A stretch of DNA of 18,591 nucleotides. Origin: Campylobacteraceae bacterium (GTDB taxonomy: Bacteria > Campylobacterota > Campylobacteria > Campylobacterales > Sulfurovaceae). The stretch covers positions 1 through 18,591 of the forward strand of contig JALWZI010000148.1 in assembly GCA_027002755.1 (NCBI GenBank), in the 5' to 3' direction. The translations under genes were made by a program, and so were the position numbers. Of this stretch, positions 1 to 8,326 are shown in pieces. The notes under the pieces were generated by a model that had not been told where the DNA came from, made no database searches, and worked only from the letters and a program-made list of their open reading frames with translations. Positions within the stretch are counted from its first letter, which is position 1, and the number at the start of each line of letters is the position of its first letter.

Positions 1-667
1 TCCAATAGGCATGACCAGTAGTCTTTTCGATGGTTATGTTGGTATCCTGGATACTGTTGTCATCGAAATGGATGATTATATGGCAATCCTGTGTCAGGAG
101 TGTGGAATAATCTGGCGTAGTACTGCCGGCATTACCGGCGTAGCCGCGATGAGGGCGCCCCAGATGATCGAAACCGATATACTTTCCTGCGGCTACACCG
201 CAATCCGCTGCAAAGGTGATCCCGTTAGGATCCGAGATCCCGTAGTGACGGGTAATGAAGATATTGGGAGATCTGCCACTTTGTATCTGTGTGGCACAAG
301 GCTGGGAGTTGTCTCCCATCATCGGCTTGCCGTTGGCCGGGTCGTTGACCACCTCCTGGGCATCGATATCCCCCTGCAGGTCTTTGTCTGAAGCAATGTA
401 ATAGAACATGCCGTTGTCACTGCATTTCTCGAAACCTATCCTCCAGAAGGCTCGCTGCCAGTTGTTATTCGTGGGCTGGATCACATTGTCGTTCATCGCC
501 ATGTAGCGGGCGTATCGGATCGCTGACAAAACGTTTGTCACCGCTTCCTGCTGCGTGTCCCTTTTGAGTCTGGGAATCGCCAAAGCGGCCAAAATGCCCA
601 GAACAATAATCACAAAGATCAACTCCAGCATCGTGAAGGCTCTCAACTTTTCTCTACTGTTTTCCAT
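1..667 (-). CDS. GspH/MshC-like minor prepilin (3' end beyond window)
   Basis: A 222-codon open frame reads from ATG at 667 to the window edge, so the C-terminus is missing. The N-terminus is a class III (type IV pilin) leader: short basic stretch, then RA|FTMLELIFVII with cleavage expected after Ala10, Glu15 as the +5 residue of the mature protein, and a hydrophobic helix to about residue 30. The body after the helix (residues 40-222) is soluble and contains two widely spaced Cys, typical of FimT/GspH or MshC-type pseudopilins. It would be processed by a prepilin peptidase and join a pilus or pseudopilus in the inner membrane and periplasm. It is divergent from the giant secreted protein and three further prepilin genes, so it very probably belongs to the same tip complex. 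No clear Shine-Dalgarno precedes the start. One extended sequon (DTNIT) lies near the visible end. The prepilin call is firm; the exact subclass is uncertain. Confidence 0.85.
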   Translation of the reverse strand, partial: MENSREKLRAFTMLELIFVIIVLGILAALAIPRLKRDTQQEAVTNVLSAIRYARYMAMNDNVIQPTNNNWQRAFWRIGFEKCSDNGMFYYIASDKDLQGDIDAQEVVNDPANGKPMMGDNSQPCATQIQSGRSPNIFITRHYGISDPNGITFAADCGVAAGKYIGFDHLGRPHRGYAGNAGSTTPDYSTLLTQDCHIIIHFDDNSIQDTNITIEKTTGHAYW

Positions 668-674
668 AAGGTCT

Positions 675-683
675 ATTGTATCA
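675..683 (-). promoter_or_regulatory. Extended -10 promoter of the minus-strand prepilin gene
   Basis: On the minus strand the sequence reads TGA-TACAAT, an extended -10 (TGn plus a five-of-six match to TATAAT), with no convincing -35. The hexamer ends only 7 nt before the ATG at 667, so the predicted transcription start falls on or next to the start codon. That would give a leaderless or nearly leaderless mRNA, consistent with the lack of a Shine-Dalgarno. Confidence 0.5.
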
Positions 684-826
684 CATTAATTTTCATACTC
701 CTGCCTAGCCCCAGAACACCTTACCACCTGTTTGTCGGACGTCACATATATTAATTAATACCTCATATAGGCCATTCCTTGACGTTTTAATGAAAGTCTC
801 AATTCAGATTGACTTAACCCTACCTG

Positions 827-835
827 TGATATCTT
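827..835 (+). promoter_or_regulatory. Candidate extended -10 promoter for the pilus-tip operon
   Basis: TGA-TATCTT at 827-835 is an extended -10 element. TTGACT at 809-814 could serve as a -35 but the spacer is only 15 bp. A start near 842 would leave a 5' leader of about 145 nt before the giant gene, long enough to hold the 932-955 hairpin. GATAAT at 836-841 is an alternative -10. This call rests on motif matching alone. Confidence 0.35.
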
Positions 836-931
836 GATAATGGATGAAGATGCATAAGATTGTGCGGCGGTGTGGTGGTACAAGAAAATAGAAGATGTAG
901 CAAGCGTACCACTGGAACTAAGTTGGAGAGC

Positions 932-955
932 TTGAGGAATGTGAAGATTCCTCAA
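932..955 (+). promoter_or_regulatory. Perfect 9-bp hairpin in the 5' leader of the giant gene
   Basis: TTGAGGAAT (932-940) and ATTCCTCAA (947-955) are perfect inverted repeats around a 6-nt loop, 31 nt before the ATG at 987. No T-run follows, so it does not look like an intrinsic terminator. The left arm contains GAGGA, so the right arm is an anti-Shine-Dalgarno-like sequence. Possible roles are an mRNA stability element, a leader regulatory structure, or a DNA operator for a dimeric regulator. The function is unknown. Confidence 0.5.
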
Positions 956-986
956 ATATGGAGAGTGGAGAAAAGGGAGAGAAGAA

Positions 987-3900
987 ATGGAACGATTTAA
1001 TTTAAGGTTTCTGAAAGGTACTTTGATTCCGATAATCCTTTTTTTATTATCCCCTGCACAGGCGGTTGAACTTGTAAATGAGCAATTCGCTTCGAATATA
1101 AATGGATGGTCGGTCTCAAACCCTTCAAAGGTATACTGGAAACAATCTTTTAATAATAATAACCAAGATGGTTTTATGTTCATTGATAGACGTGACTGGG
1201 GGAGAAAGACCTACCACTTTGGTTCGGATTATTCCAACCAAAGTATGGATGTGGAGGTCCGTTGGTGCGCAACAAGTCAATGGGAAAACTGGCAGGACTT
1301 TCTTCGCATCAAAGTCAATGGCAGCACAGTTGAAGAAGATTACGATGGTGGTGGTTGTCAAAGGGTAACTTTCACTGCCAATGCCGATAGTAACGGTGAT
1401 TTTGAAATAGAATTCTCTCCTCGAACCAACAATAATAATGAAGATGCATACATCGATTGGTTTACAGTCAATGGCACTCCCCTCTCCCCTCCTGGGGGTA
1501 CCGACACCGTCGTGGTCAACAAATCATTGACTACTGCAGGTACCATTGTTATAGGAGACACAGTCACCTATAGCATTACGACAACCAACAAAGGGTATGA
1601 CAAACGTATAGTGATGCGAGACGGTCTACCGAAGGACCAAGCAGATCCCGATGGTTGGGAGACCACCTATGACGCGTTTGAAAACCTTGCAGTAAGCAAT
1701 GTACCTGCAGGTGTAACTTGTTCAATACAAGATGGAACTAGCGCTAAATATGTAGAATGTTTTACTGATAACACATACTCACATAATCAATCTTTTACAG
1801 TCACAGTATCTGCAAGGGTCAAAAAGACCGGGCACATATGTAATACGGCCCATGCATATAAATATTGGTGGGAATGGAAAAACTCCTCAGAAGTTTGCAT
1901 GGATGCAGTCAGCATCAATCATCCTCCTGTTGTACAGGATGTCTCTGCCCAAACCAATGCCGATACACCGGTGACCATCCATCTTGACGCCTCAGATCCA
2001 GATGTGGGTGATACTATCCAGTCTTATCCCATTGTTACGGGTCCTTCGCACGGATCACTCAGCGGAGCCGAGCCAGACATTACCTATACACCGGATTCAG
2101 GCTATTACGGGACAGACACCTTTACCTACCAGGCCATCGACAGCCACGGTGCAGTCTCCAACACTGCCACCGTGACCATCACCGTCAACGGCCTCCCCGT
2201 CGCGCAGGATGATGCCACCTCGACCAATCAGGGAACCGCCGTCACCATCGATGTCCTTCACAATGACAGTGATCCCGAGGGGGATCCTCTCACCGTCACC
2301 GGAACATCCAACGGTCCCGCCCACGGCAGCGTCACCGTCAACGGAGACAATACTATCACCTACACGCCTGACTTCGGTTACACCGGTAACGACAGTTTCG
2401 ACTATACCATCAGCGACGGCCGCGGCGGGGCGGCCACCGCGACCGTAACGGTCACCGTCAACGCTTTGACCTGTGGAAACAATCATGGGCTCGATGGGAA
2501 ATATTACAACAACACCAGTTTCTCTCCCCCTGTTGCCTTGCAACGAATCGATCCCAACCTTGATTTCGCCTGGGGTACGTCCAGTCCCGGTGCGGGAGTT
2601 CAGCAGGATGATTTCAGCGTGGTCTGGACAGGAGATCTGCTCATCCCTGAAGATGCCAACTATATCTTTTCTATAGCACATGATGATTCTCTGCGCCTTT
2701 ACATCGACGGGAACAAGATCTACGACGGGCCCAATTGGACCGGAGGTGAAAATAACTTCGTGGATACCAATTCCCTGCATTTGGCTCCCGGTTGTCATAC
2801 TATCCGCGTGGAACTGGTGGAAGGACCGGGAGATGCCACCGCCCGTCTGGCATGGCGCAACGATCACAACATCCCAAACCAGACCATCATCCCAAGTGAT
2901 TATCTGTTTACTGATCAGAATACAGGACCCAACGCACTGGATGACAGCTATGCCGTCAATGCGGGAAGCACTCTAAATGTCTCGGCACCCGGTGTTCTGC
3001 AAAACGATAGCGGAAATACTTTACAGGTCACTTCACATACCGATCCGGCACACGGAACTCTGAGCATTGACGCTGACGGTCATTTCATCTACTCTCCCGA
3101 TCCAGGCTATGCCGGCAGCGACAGCTTCGACTACACCGTTACCGACATCAACAATGCCACTGATACCGCCCATGTATCCATCACGGTCAATGCTGTAGAC
3201 AGTAATCAGGTCGAAGCAGTCGACGACTCCTACAGCGTGGAGACCGGACACACCCTCTCCGGCAATGTCATGAACAACGATACAGGATCCGGGATCCATA
3301 TCATCTCCCATACCGATCCCTCCAAAGGAACGCTCACTCTCAATGCGGACGGAAGCTTCACCTATACCCCGGATCCCGACAAAGCCGGGGATGACTCCTT
3401 CACCTACACCATCCAGGGCAACACCGGGCTTCCCGACAGTGCCACCGTCATCATCACGATCACGGGAACGGTCCAGACTTCCGGAAATTTCCTGCCCTTC
3501 TACCTTATCAACCCCATCCGAACACGCAACATTGTCGGCGACTACAAAATCGCCGGAAACACTGTCCTGTGTTTGACAGACCACACCGATGCATACGGCG
3601 GAAACTGCCAGGGGGACAATCCGGCCTATGAACTGATCACCAGCAACATGCACGTGAGCAGATATCTGGATGTTGACGACGATAACAATACCTGGAACTC
3701 CACCTCTTCTGTCATACGTTTCCCCTCAACATTCAACACTGGTAATGGAGGCGGAGTCCTCTGGGCCGGACTCTTCTGGCAGGGGCGACTCAGTACCGAC
3801 AAAGACCATCCCATCCATTACGCTGTACCAAACAGCAGCGGAGTCGGCTACCATTTCGTCGAAATCGGAAGAGGAAACAATGCCGATATCGACAATATCG

Positions 3901-6900
3901 ATATGGCAGGTATCGGCGCCGGACATATCCTCCTCAAAGTGGACAATGGTACCTACCAGGATGCCGATGCCAGTACCCTCCATGTCTACCAGAGCAGCAA
4001 TGGTAAGACCTACGACGCTTACGCCGATGTGACACCCATCGTCCAGAGTGCCATCCAGACAGATGGCAACCATACCTTCACCGTCGCCAACCTCCTCACC
4101 ATGGAAGGGCGAGAAAATTCACCGGGTGCTTACGGAGGCTGGTCCCTCGTGGTTATCTATGCTGAAGATTACACACAGGGCAAAGCCAGAAATATCTCTA
4201 TCTACAATGGCTTTATCTCCATCGGTACTCACGATACCCCTATCGAGATCTCCGGATTCAAACTCCCCACCAGCGGTCCAGTCAACGCTTCGCTTTCCGT
4301 CTTTTCCGGTGAAGGAGAATTCAGATACGGGCGTAATCCGAACAACCATTCCTCGGCTGACTGGATGAAGATCAGTGATCACGATGGTGACTACGACTAT
4401 CTGCCGGGGGTTCCCGCTGGAGACCATCGTCCCAACCGCGACAATCTGTTCGATGCCATCCTCACCGGAATAGAACGCCCTCATATTGAAAAAAACGGTC
4501 AGAATATGTTCAACGACCAGTCGGTCAACAATGTAGGTGTCGATGTGGATACCTTCGATGTCTCCCAATTGATGACAGACTATCGAAGCAACAATCCCAA
4601 TATCAATCGGGTCTTTATCAAAACCTATTCCAACAACGACTATGTCACTCCCGGAATGATGGCATTTTCCGCTCAGCTCTATCAGCCGGAAGTCTGCTAT
4701 GACTATGTCGTCAAACGAAATGAATTCCTTATTCCTTCTGAAGGAAGGGAATACAATTCTTCCATTGCAAACAATGACGAGATCAGTTTCACCGTTGCCA
4801 TTCGGAGTATGGAAGGGGATATGCAGCTTCGCAATACTTCTGTCGCCGTAACACTGGTACAGGATGACGGTAATCTGACAGCCAACAGTACCAAAGCCTA
4901 TTACTCCGTCACCAACTCCAATACACTGCTCTCCACGCCTCTGGCGGACATGAGCCGACTGCCGGAACGCCCAGTCATCACCATCGGTAAGGGACGGACG
5001 AAAGACAGAGGGGGAATTCTCAGTCCCCAGGAGCGTTACTTCACCAAATTCTACTACGACTATAAAACGGCCAACAATCAACCGGGACAGTCCCGTGTCG
5101 CCGGCCATTTCAATATCGAGGTGAACGCGACAATGAACTTCGGTTCGGGAGACTTCTGGCAGATCCTCCGGATCGACCGCTGTGCTCAGAACCTCACCTA
5201 CAATCCTGTTTGGTACCGTTTTAACGCTGAGAAACCTTTTACCGGTTCAGTTCCCTCCGATCCTACTCAGCACTATTCGCTCCCCACCCGTATCGCCGGA
5301 AAAGACTTCAACTATTCCATCGCCTCCTATATCAAAAATCCCCAGGATAACGATCGTTATACTCTGCCTGCTCCTGCAGATGGGGTCACGGTGAATGTTG
5401 AGTTGATCAATATCGATGCCTTTGATGACAACGGCTCCTACTTCAAATGTAGCAACCCCGATCCGACGATCATCGTGAAACCCGGAACGTTCGTCTATTT
5501 CACCAACGGACAAAATCGGAAAAATATCCTGGATGCAAATGACTTGACGAACACATACGCTATACGAAGTGCCACCTTCCGAATGTGGCTCCTGATCGAT
5601 GAAAATGGAACGATCGTCTCTGATCCCACACAGTTCCATGACAAAACCGACAATGCCTATTTCGAACAGGTTTACAACACCTACTTCAAAAACCAGGATA
5701 GCGCCAATCTCTGTCTCACAGCCTGCCAGTCACCCTACTCCTACACCAGCCCCCGGGTCTCCAAGGATCCCTCGGCCGTAGGATGCTACGCCTGTCTCCG
5801 GGACTATTTTGCCCAACCCTACTGCGCCAGGGACAATTTTGCCATCCGACCCAAGGCAATCCGCCTGAGTGTGGATGACCGGGGATTCGACGCGAACCTT
5901 TCTGCTGTCAACGTGGCAAAAAACGATGCTCCATCCAATAATAACCGGGCTGTCTCTGCCGGGTATCCATATACAATGGATCTCATGACCGTCAAAGATG
6001 ATGATACCCTCTCGGTCGGCTACTACAGTAATGTCTACAAGGCGGCCGATCCTCTGACGGCGGTTCCCGCCAAACAAGACGGCAGTATCGCCCTGGAGGA
6101 GTTCATTACACCGGGAGTTTGTGCCGAAGACTCGAACCGCTCGCTGGCGATTGTTTTCAACAACGGTCTGGCATCGATCCAGCTCAAAAATGAGAACGCA
6201 GGACAATACAGAATTGAACTGTGGGACAGCAACTGGACCTTTGTCGACCGGGCCTACCACAACCCCCACAAAACCCTGTTCAACTCTTCCTGTGCAGGCA
6301 GCAGCTCTTCTGCATGTAACGACTGTGTCCTGGGTAGTACCAGTGACCTGGAAGATGGTAACGGCAAAGTGGGATGTTCCTTCGGGTCCCGGATCGACTC
6401 CGGCAGCAGCAACTATACCGACCTCAACCTCTCGTTCCGGCCCTACAAATTCTCACTCAATGGTCTGAGTCTCCATACACGCCCGCACGATGCCAATCCC
6501 TGGATCTATATGAATGACCTGAACCGGAGCAAAACCATGGCAGTCACTCTGGAGGGGAACATCACAGCTCTGGGGGCTGACGATACGGTGCTTACCAACT
6601 ATACTGCAGGATGCGAGGCAAGGGATCTTGATCTTATTATGGACACCAACAGCACACCCGATCCGGTTCTTGACGAAAGCAACGTCACCGTTCCATTGGA
6701 GCAATCCCTCTATCAATATATCAGCTCAGCTGCCACACTGAGCTACTCGGCTGTCATCGGAGCCGACCAGAATCTGACCCTGACAAAATGGAACTTCAGA
6801 AGCGGCGATCAGAACGGGAGCGCCGGGGTGACGCTGCTGATCAATCTAAAAAAACCTTATGACACACCCGTCAATGTCGCTGATATCAATTTTACGATCG

Positions 6901-7565
6901 CTCATATCTATGGAGTCAACGATCTCTCGTATACCAACCAGATTACCAATTACCGACCTGATGGAAACAAAACCATCGGACAGAACAAATATTTCTACTT
7001 TGCCAAAGTGGCTCCGCTGATCGGTGCAGACGGGCACAATGAGTTCTATGAGAATTATCAGACACGGTTGAGGGTAGACGTCTATTGCGATGACAATGCA
7101 ACCAATCCCATCTGCTCGACCCTGCCCGGTCTGGTCCAACCCAAAGAGGAGGATGATATCTCCGGCACAGGCAAATGGTATCGTATCTCTGCCCATACCC
7201 AGTCCGACGGGAATGTAACCCAATTGAGCATCGATAATTTCAACAACGCTGTCACCAATGGTGCCACGGTCAATCCCTTTAACAATATTCCTCTGGATAA
7301 CAACGGCAGTTCACCTGCTGTAACGATCCATTATCCTCCCATCGGTGTCTCTCCGCGACCTGAAGAGGTAAAAATATGGATCACTCCCCAGGAGTGGCTC
7401 AAATACAATCCTGCCATTGTCAACCCTGCCGATCCCCACTATGGAGAACCCAGTTTCTCCATCTTTTTCCAGAACTGGGGACTGAGATGGAAAGGGGAAG
7501 GGAAAACCGGTAACGTCATCCAGACTGAGCCCAGCACGATACAGAATCAAAGGATCAACTGGTGA
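987..7565 (+). CDS. Giant secreted multidomain protein (2192 aa), putative pilus-tip adhesin
   Basis: The start is ATG 987 with AAGGGAG 7 nt upstream. A Sec signal peptide (KGTLIPIILFLLSPAQA|V) is followed in order by: a jelly-roll/galactose-binding-like module (about 28-165); a DUF11-like module (about 173-305, IVIGDTVTYSITTTNKG); two cadherin/Ig-like repeats (about 312-401 and 402-492, with DDSFDYTISDG-type ends); a PA14 domain (about 495-638, with FSIAHDDSLRLYIDG); two more Ig-like repeats (about 647-736 and 742-829); a module with GGWSLVVIYAEDY and RNISIYNGF, as in other large secreted DUF11 proteins (about 838-1230); and a long Asn/Asp-rich region to 2192. That last region has two Cys clusters (C1576, C1580, C1600, C1603, C1613 and C1769, C1777, C1780, C1797) and two FAIRPKAI/FRPYKF-like segments that loosely recall MshQ. 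There is no C-terminal anchor or autotransporter barrel. The stop overlaps the next prepilin gene. I infer an MshQ- or PilY1-like filament-tip adhesin. Twenty-three extended N-glycosylation sequons lie after residue 830. The coding call is certain, the function inferred. Confidence 0.9.
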   Translation: MERFNLRFLKGTLIPIILFLLSPAQAVELVNEQFASNINGWSVSNPSKVYWKQSFNNNNQDGFMFIDRRDWGRKTYHFGSDYSNQSMDVEVRWCATSQWENWQDFLRIKVNGSTVEEDYDGGGCQRVTFTANADSNGDFEIEFSPRTNNNNEDAYIDWFTVNGTPLSPPGGTDTVVVNKSLTTAGTIVIGDTVTYSITTTNKGYDKRIVMRDGLPKDQADPDGWETTYDAFENLAVSNVPAGVTCSIQDGTSAKYVECFTDNTYSHNQSFTVTVSARVKKTGHICNTAHAYKYWWEWKNSSEVCMDAVSINHPPVVQDVSAQTNADTPVTIHLDASDPDVGDTIQSYPIVTGPSHGSLSGAEPDITYTPDSGYYGTDTFTYQAIDSHGAVSNTATVTITVNGLPVAQDDATSTNQGTAVTIDVLHNDSDPEGDPLTVTGTSNGPAHGSVTVNGDNTITYTPDFGYTGNDSFDYTISDGRGGAATATVTVTVNALTCGNNHGLDGKYYNNTSFSPPVALQRIDPNLDFAWGTSSPGAGVQQDDFSVVWTGDLLIPEDANYIFSIAHDDSLRLYIDGNKIYDGPNWTGGENNFVDTNSLHLAPGCHTIRVELVEGPGDATARLAWRNDHNIPNQTIIPSDYLFTDQNTGPNALDDSYAVNAGSTLNVSAPGVLQNDSGNTLQVTSHTDPAHGTLSIDADGHFIYSPDPGYAGSDSFDYTVTDINNATDTAHVSITVNAVDSNQVEAVDDSYSVETGHTLSGNVMNNDTGSGIHIISHTDPSKGTLTLNADGSFTYTPDPDKAGDDSFTYTIQGNTGLPDSATVIITITGTVQTSGNFLPFYLINPIRTRNIVGDYKIAGNTVLCLTDHTDAYGGNCQGDNPAYELITSNMHVSRYLDVDDDNNTWNSTSSVIRFPSTFNTGNGGGVLWAGLFWQGRLSTDKDHPIHYAVPNSSGVGYHFVEIGRGNNADIDNIDMAGIGAGHILLKVDNGTYQDADASTLHVYQSSNGKTYDAYADVTPIVQSAIQTDGNHTFTVANLLTMEGRENSPGAYGGWSLVVIYAEDYTQGKARNISIYNGFISIGTHDTPIEISGFKLPTSGPVNASLSVFSGEGEFRYGRNPNNHSSADWMKISDHDGDYDYLPGVPAGDHRPNRDNLFDAILTGIERPHIEKNGQNMFNDQSVNNVGVDVDTFDVSQLMTDYRSNNPNINRVFIKTYSNNDYVTPGMMAFSAQLYQPEVCYDYVVKRNEFLIPSEGREYNSSIANNDEISFTVAIRSMEGDMQLRNTSVAVTLVQDDGNLTANSTKAYYSVTNSNTLLSTPLADMSRLPERPVITIGKGRTKDRGGILSPQERYFTKFYYDYKTANNQPGQSRVAGHFNIEVNATMNFGSGDFWQILRIDRCAQNLTYNPVWYRFNAEKPFTGSVPSDPTQHYSLPTRIAGKDFNYSIASYIKNPQDNDRYTLPAPADGVTVNVELINIDAFDDNGSYFKCSNPDPTIIVKPGTFVYFTNGQNRKNILDANDLTNTYAIRSATFRMWLLIDENGTIVSDPTQFHDKTDNAYFEQVYNTYFKNQDSANLCLTACQSPYSYTSPRVSKDPSAVGCYACLRDYFAQPYCARDNFAIRPKAIRLSVDDRGFDANLSAVNVAKNDAPSNNNRAVSAGYPYTMDLMTVKDDDTLSVGYYSNVYKAADPLTAVPAKQDGSIALEEFITPGVCAEDSNRSLAIVFNNGLASIQLKNENAGQYRIELWDSNWTFVDRAYHNPHKTLFNSSCAGSSSSACNDCVLGSTSDLEDGNGKVGCSFGSRIDSGSSNYTDLNLSFRPYKFSLNGLSLHTRPHDANPWIYMNDLNRSKTMAVTLEGNITALGADDTVLTNYTAGCEARDLDLIMDTNSTPDPVLDESNVTVPLEQSLYQYISSAATLSYSAVIGADQNLTLTKWNFRSGDQNGSAGVTLLINLKKPYDTPVNVADINFTIAHIYGVNDLSYTNQITNYRPDGNKTIGQNKYFYFAKVAPLIGADGHNEFYENYQTRLRVDVYCDDNATNPICSTLPGLVQPKEEDDISGTGKWYRISAHTQSDGNVTQLSIDNFNNAVTNGATVNPFNNIPLDNNGSSPAVTIHYPPIGVSPRPEEVKIWITPQEWLKYNPAIVNPADPHYGEPSFSIFFQNWGLRWKGEGKTGNVIQTEPSTIQNQRINW

Positions 7566-8326
7566 AGCCATTGAAGACGTTTTTCATGCACGCGAAACGC
7601 CCGGGAATCGCGATGATCGAACTTGTCTTTGCCATTGCGGTGATCGGTATTACTCTCATGAGCGTACCGATGCTCATCTCTACCAGTAGCAAAAGCACCT
7701 ATGTAGCTGTCCAGCAGGAAGCTGTGACGATGATCTCTTCCCACCTGGCGACACTGCTGACCATGCAATGGGACCACTGGGATACCAACAGTACGATCGG
7801 CAGTCCTGTGTTGCGGACCAACAGCCCGGATATTCCCTCCTGTAGCACACCGTTTCCTCCCGGTGTCAGTGACAACGAGGGACGATACTGCCGTGCGATG
7901 GATGGAAACTACTACAATGCCTCCGCAATACTCGGCCCCGATGGAGCCGGTGATACCACTGGTTACAACGACGTAGATGATTTCAACAATATGGAGACCA
8001 ACATCACAGTCTATGCAGGTGAAAATATTCAAACATGGCAAGGAAACTATATTGATGTTAATGTTTCATTGAAAACGCGAGTCTGGTATGGTGAGGACTA
8101 TCCACGCAATGCTGCCGGTGTTCACAGCTTGTATGGACCTACTACCACCTTCTCCAACCCATTCGATACACGCATTACCGATGGAACCACACGAAATATC
8201 AAACTGATCCGCGTCAGACTCACCACCGCCAATACTGCCCAGGAGCTTCAAGACAAAAATATTACGATGGGAGCTTTCATGTGTAATATCGGTGCTCCAA
8301 AAGAGATTGTCTGGAAGGCCTATTGA
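7562..8326 (+). CDS. PilV/MshD-like minor prepilin
   Basis: The protein has 254 residues and starts with GTG inside a 4-bp GTGA overlap with the giant gene; AAGGA lies 7 nt upstream. The leader KRPG|IAMIELVFAIAVIG shows the classical prepilin cleavage after Gly15, with Glu20 as the +5 residue and a hydrophobic helix to about residue 38. The C-terminal domain is Asn- and Thr-rich with four Cys. Four of its five N-X-S/T sites carry Asp or Glu at -2 (DTNST, ETNIT, DVNVS, DKNIT). Position and leader fit the PilV/MshD/GspI class. It is likely an inner-membrane minor pilin that joins the neighbouring pseudopilins at the filament tip. Tight coupling suggests co-translation with the giant protein. 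Confidence 0.85.
   Translation: MKPLKTFFMHAKRPGIAMIELVFAIAVIGITLMSVPMLISTSSKSTYVAVQQEAVTMISSHLATLLTMQWDHWDTNSTIGSPVLRTNSPDIPSCSTPFPPGVSDNEGRYCRAMDGNYYNASAILGPDGAGDTTGYNDVDDFNNMETNITVYAGENIQTWQGNYIDVNVSLKTRVWYGEDYPRNAAGVHSLYGPTTTFSNPFDTRITDGTTRNIKLIRVRLTTANTAQELQDKNITMGAFMCNIGAPKEIVWKAY

Larger units (their letters stand above)
668..986. other. Divergent intergenic region of the pilus-tip locus
   Basis: This 319-bp AT-rich spacer separates the divergent prepilin and giant-protein genes. It holds the minus-strand promoter (675-683), a candidate plus-strand promoter (827-835), a 7-bp inverted repeat GTGGTAC/GTACCAC (875-881 and 906-912, 24-nt loop), a perfect 9-bp hairpin (932-955), and a purine-rich run from about 956 into the ribosome binding site. 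I see no convincing gene here. The few short frames lack ribosome binding sites. Confidence 0.6.

Noticed and set aside
844..891. A 15-codon frame (MKMHKIVRRCGGTRK) in the leader of the giant gene
   Set aside because: There is no Shine-Dalgarno and it begins at the predicted transcription start; too short to support.
4119..5108. A 329-codon minus-strand open frame inside the giant gene
   Set aside because: It is a shadow of the real reading frame, as are the other frames within 987-7565; no motif or leader supports it.
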